NCBI RefSeq assembly: GCF_004349265.1
Contig: NZ_SMFL01000001.1
Span: 124,001-188,000 of the forward strand
Origin: Dyadobacter psychrotolerans
GTDB taxonomy: Bacteria; Bacteroidota; Bacteroidia; Cytophagales; Spirosomataceae
DNA: 64,000 nt
Direction of reading: 5' to 3'
Positions within the stretch are counted from its first letter, which is position 1. Every line of letters begins with the position of its first letter. Of this stretch, positions 62,607 to 64,000 are shown in pieces. Under the pieces are notes generated by a model. The model worked only from the letters and a program-made list of their open reading frames with translations, did not search any database and was not told the origin of the DNA. The position numbers and the translations under genes were made by a program.

Positions 62607-63929
62607 ATGAGCTCAGCAAATAACTTATTAAAACGGTTTGACATTTCCAGCCAGCGTGAAGAATACAGTGTTATTCACGACACTGTTGAAAGTGGTATCG
62701 AATTCAAGGGCACAAGCTTGTGGATCCTGATCTTCGCCATCTTTATCGCCTCGGTCGGCCTGAACGTCAACTCGACCGCAGTCATTATCGGCGCCATGCT
62801 GATATCCCCGTTGATGGGACCAATCCTTGGCATGGGCTATAGTCTGGCAACCTATGATTTTGCGCTCTTTAAAAAAGCTTTTTTCAATTACCTGTTTGCA
62901 ATCCTGGCCGGGCTTTTGACCTCTGCTGCCTACTTTTCGATCACCCCGATTTACCAGGCGCATTCAGAGCTGCTGGCCCGGACACAGCCCAGCATTTATG
63001 ATGTGCTCATTGCTCTTTTGGGCGGTCTGGCTGGGATCGTAGCGCTTTCAAGCCGAAGCAAAGGAAATGTGATTCCTGGTGTTGCTATCGCAACGGCGCT
63101 GATGCCCCCACTTTGTACAGCAGGATATGGCCTTGCAACGGCAAACTGGCCATTTTTCTTTGGGGCTCTTTATCTGCTTACAATCAATACAGTCTTCATT
63201 GGTAGTGCCACCTTGATAACAGTAAGGCTACTTCGTTACCCTATCCGTGATTCAGCAGATAAAGATCAGAGAAGGATGGCCAACAGATGGGTAACCTTTC
63301 TTGTAATCCTTACAATGGTACCAAGTGTATATTATGGTTATTTGCTTGTACAGAAGGAAACTTTTATCCAAAATGCAAATAAGTTTGTCACCAACGAAAC
63401 CTACATTGAAGGGGATTTCCTATTAAAAAATGAACTCGATCCGGCTAAAAGGCAGATTAAGCTCATATATGGTGGTAAAATGATCGGAGAAGATGAGAAA
63501 AAGCGCCTGGTCCAAAGAAAAAACATTTATGGCCTGCACAACGTCACACTGATTATTCAGCAAGGCTTTTCGATTAGTGATGTATCCAAAGACTTGACCG
63601 AGTCCCAATTGTATCAGGCTGAAATCAACCGCTTAAAAGCGCAGCTCAGTACTAACATACAAATGCAGGACAGTATTTCGGTACAAAAACAAATTGCAGG
63701 ACAGCTTTACCGGGAAATGAAGCCGCTTTTCCCAGAAATCAAATATTGTTCGGCAGACAAACAGTCATTTTTTACGGGTTCCGGCAAGGTGCGACATTTT
63801 AACGTATTGGTCTTAGGCTCTTCAAACCCATCTAAAACCAGAAGGGATTTTAGACGGATTAACAATTGGCTGGGCGTGCGCTTAAAAAGTGACTCAATCA
63901 AGGTTTACATTGAAAAGGCTACGTTTTAA
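62607..63929 (+). CDS. DUF389/TIGR00341-type membrane protein
   Basis: A 440-residue protein with about six membrane helices in the first 260 residues: IFAIFIASVGLNVNSTAVII, GAMLISPLMGPILGMGYSLA, ALLGGLAGIVALSSRSKGNV and GVAIATALMPPLCTAGYGLA, the DUF389 signatures. The last third is soluble and helical (LTESQLYQAEINRLKAQLST). The family has no known activity. It begins 18 bp after nhaA. The remaining 71 bases of the window contain no feature. Confidence 0.85.
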   Translation: MSSANNLLKRFDISSQREEYSVIHDTVESGIEFKGTSLWILIFAIFIASVGLNVNSTAVIIGAMLISPLMGPILGMGYSLATYDFALFKKAFFNYLFAILAGLLTSAAYFSITPIYQAHSELLARTQPSIYDVLIALLGGLAGIVALSSRSKGNVIPGVAIATALMPPLCTAGYGLATANWPFFFGALYLLTINTVFIGSATLITVRLLRYPIRDSADKDQRRMANRWVTFLVILTMVPSVYYGYLLVQKETFIQNANKFVTNETYIEGDFLLKNELDPAKRQIKLIYGGKMIGEDEKKRLVQRKNIYGLHNVTLIIQQGFSISDVSKDLTESQLYQAEINRLKAQLSTNIQMQDSISVQKQIAGQLYREMKPLFPEIKYCSADKQSFFTGSGKVRHFNVLVLGSSNPSKTRRDFRRINNWLGVRLKSDSIKVYIEKATF

Positions 63930-64000
63930 CCATATTGTTTATGCGGCAATTGAAAGTTATACATAAAATATCCACACCCCTTTTTTGAAGGCTTGGAGTC

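Overview
The window looks like a chromosomal segment of a Bacteroidota bacterium, most likely a Cytophagales/Dyadobacter-like organism. The grounds are family types and gene orders: an S24 repressor with imuA-imuB-dnaE2, a DUF3945-type conjugative-element protein, an N-type ATPase operon, short AraC regulators of the Bacteroidota type, and A-rich leaders with few strong Shine-Dalgarno sites. No RNA gene of the rRNA or tRNA kind and no CRISPR array was seen. All family assignments come from reading the proteins; no database search was run.

Layout. (1) 1-2.7 kb: the end of a mobile-element module, with a truncated protein tail, a DUF3945-like protein, an excisionase-like HTH protein between two related small proteins, then decayed fragments. 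(2) 2.7-9.7 kb: a damage-inducible mutagenesis cassette. A self-cleaving LexA-like repressor is divergent from imuA, imuB and dnaE2, with a palindromic operator inside the shared promoter, and an unknown 159-codon gene follows. (3) 9.7-16.5 kb: an unstable zone with a secreted esterase whose 3' end looks cut, an IS110-family element with a structured leader (candidate bridge RNA), an intact response regulator, remnants of a second response regulator and of a LytS-type kinase, a CPA1 antiporter and an unknown ORF. (4) 16.5-64 kb: a long, dense island of stress, energy and envelope genes.

The island reads as a survival kit for low energy or low oxygen. Glycogen phosphorylase, phosphoglucomutase, phosphoketolase and acetate kinase would turn stored glycogen into acetate with substrate-level ATP. 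An alcohol dehydrogenase can reoxidise NADH, a class I aldolase supplies the lower glycolytic branch, and PPK2 links polyphosphate to nucleotides. A complete nine-gene N-ATPase operon (atpDCQRBEFAG order) could couple that ATP to ion export. A BaeRF (Pelota/eRF1-like, Balon-related) gene and an HPF/RaiA gene sit together as a likely ribosome-hibernation pair. Around them lie two SPFH proteins, three two-repeat PRC-barrel proteins, BON-domain proteins, a CopB-type P-type ATPase, a histidine kinase, succinate-semialdehyde dehydrogenase, HtrA, lipoproteins, YihY, DUF2254 and DUF389 membrane proteins, an APC permease and NhaA.

Decay is common: an MDR oxidoreductase, an MscS channel and several two-component genes are broken. 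A 16-bp element is repeated exactly upstream of both the three-BON gene and copB, suggesting shared control inside the island.
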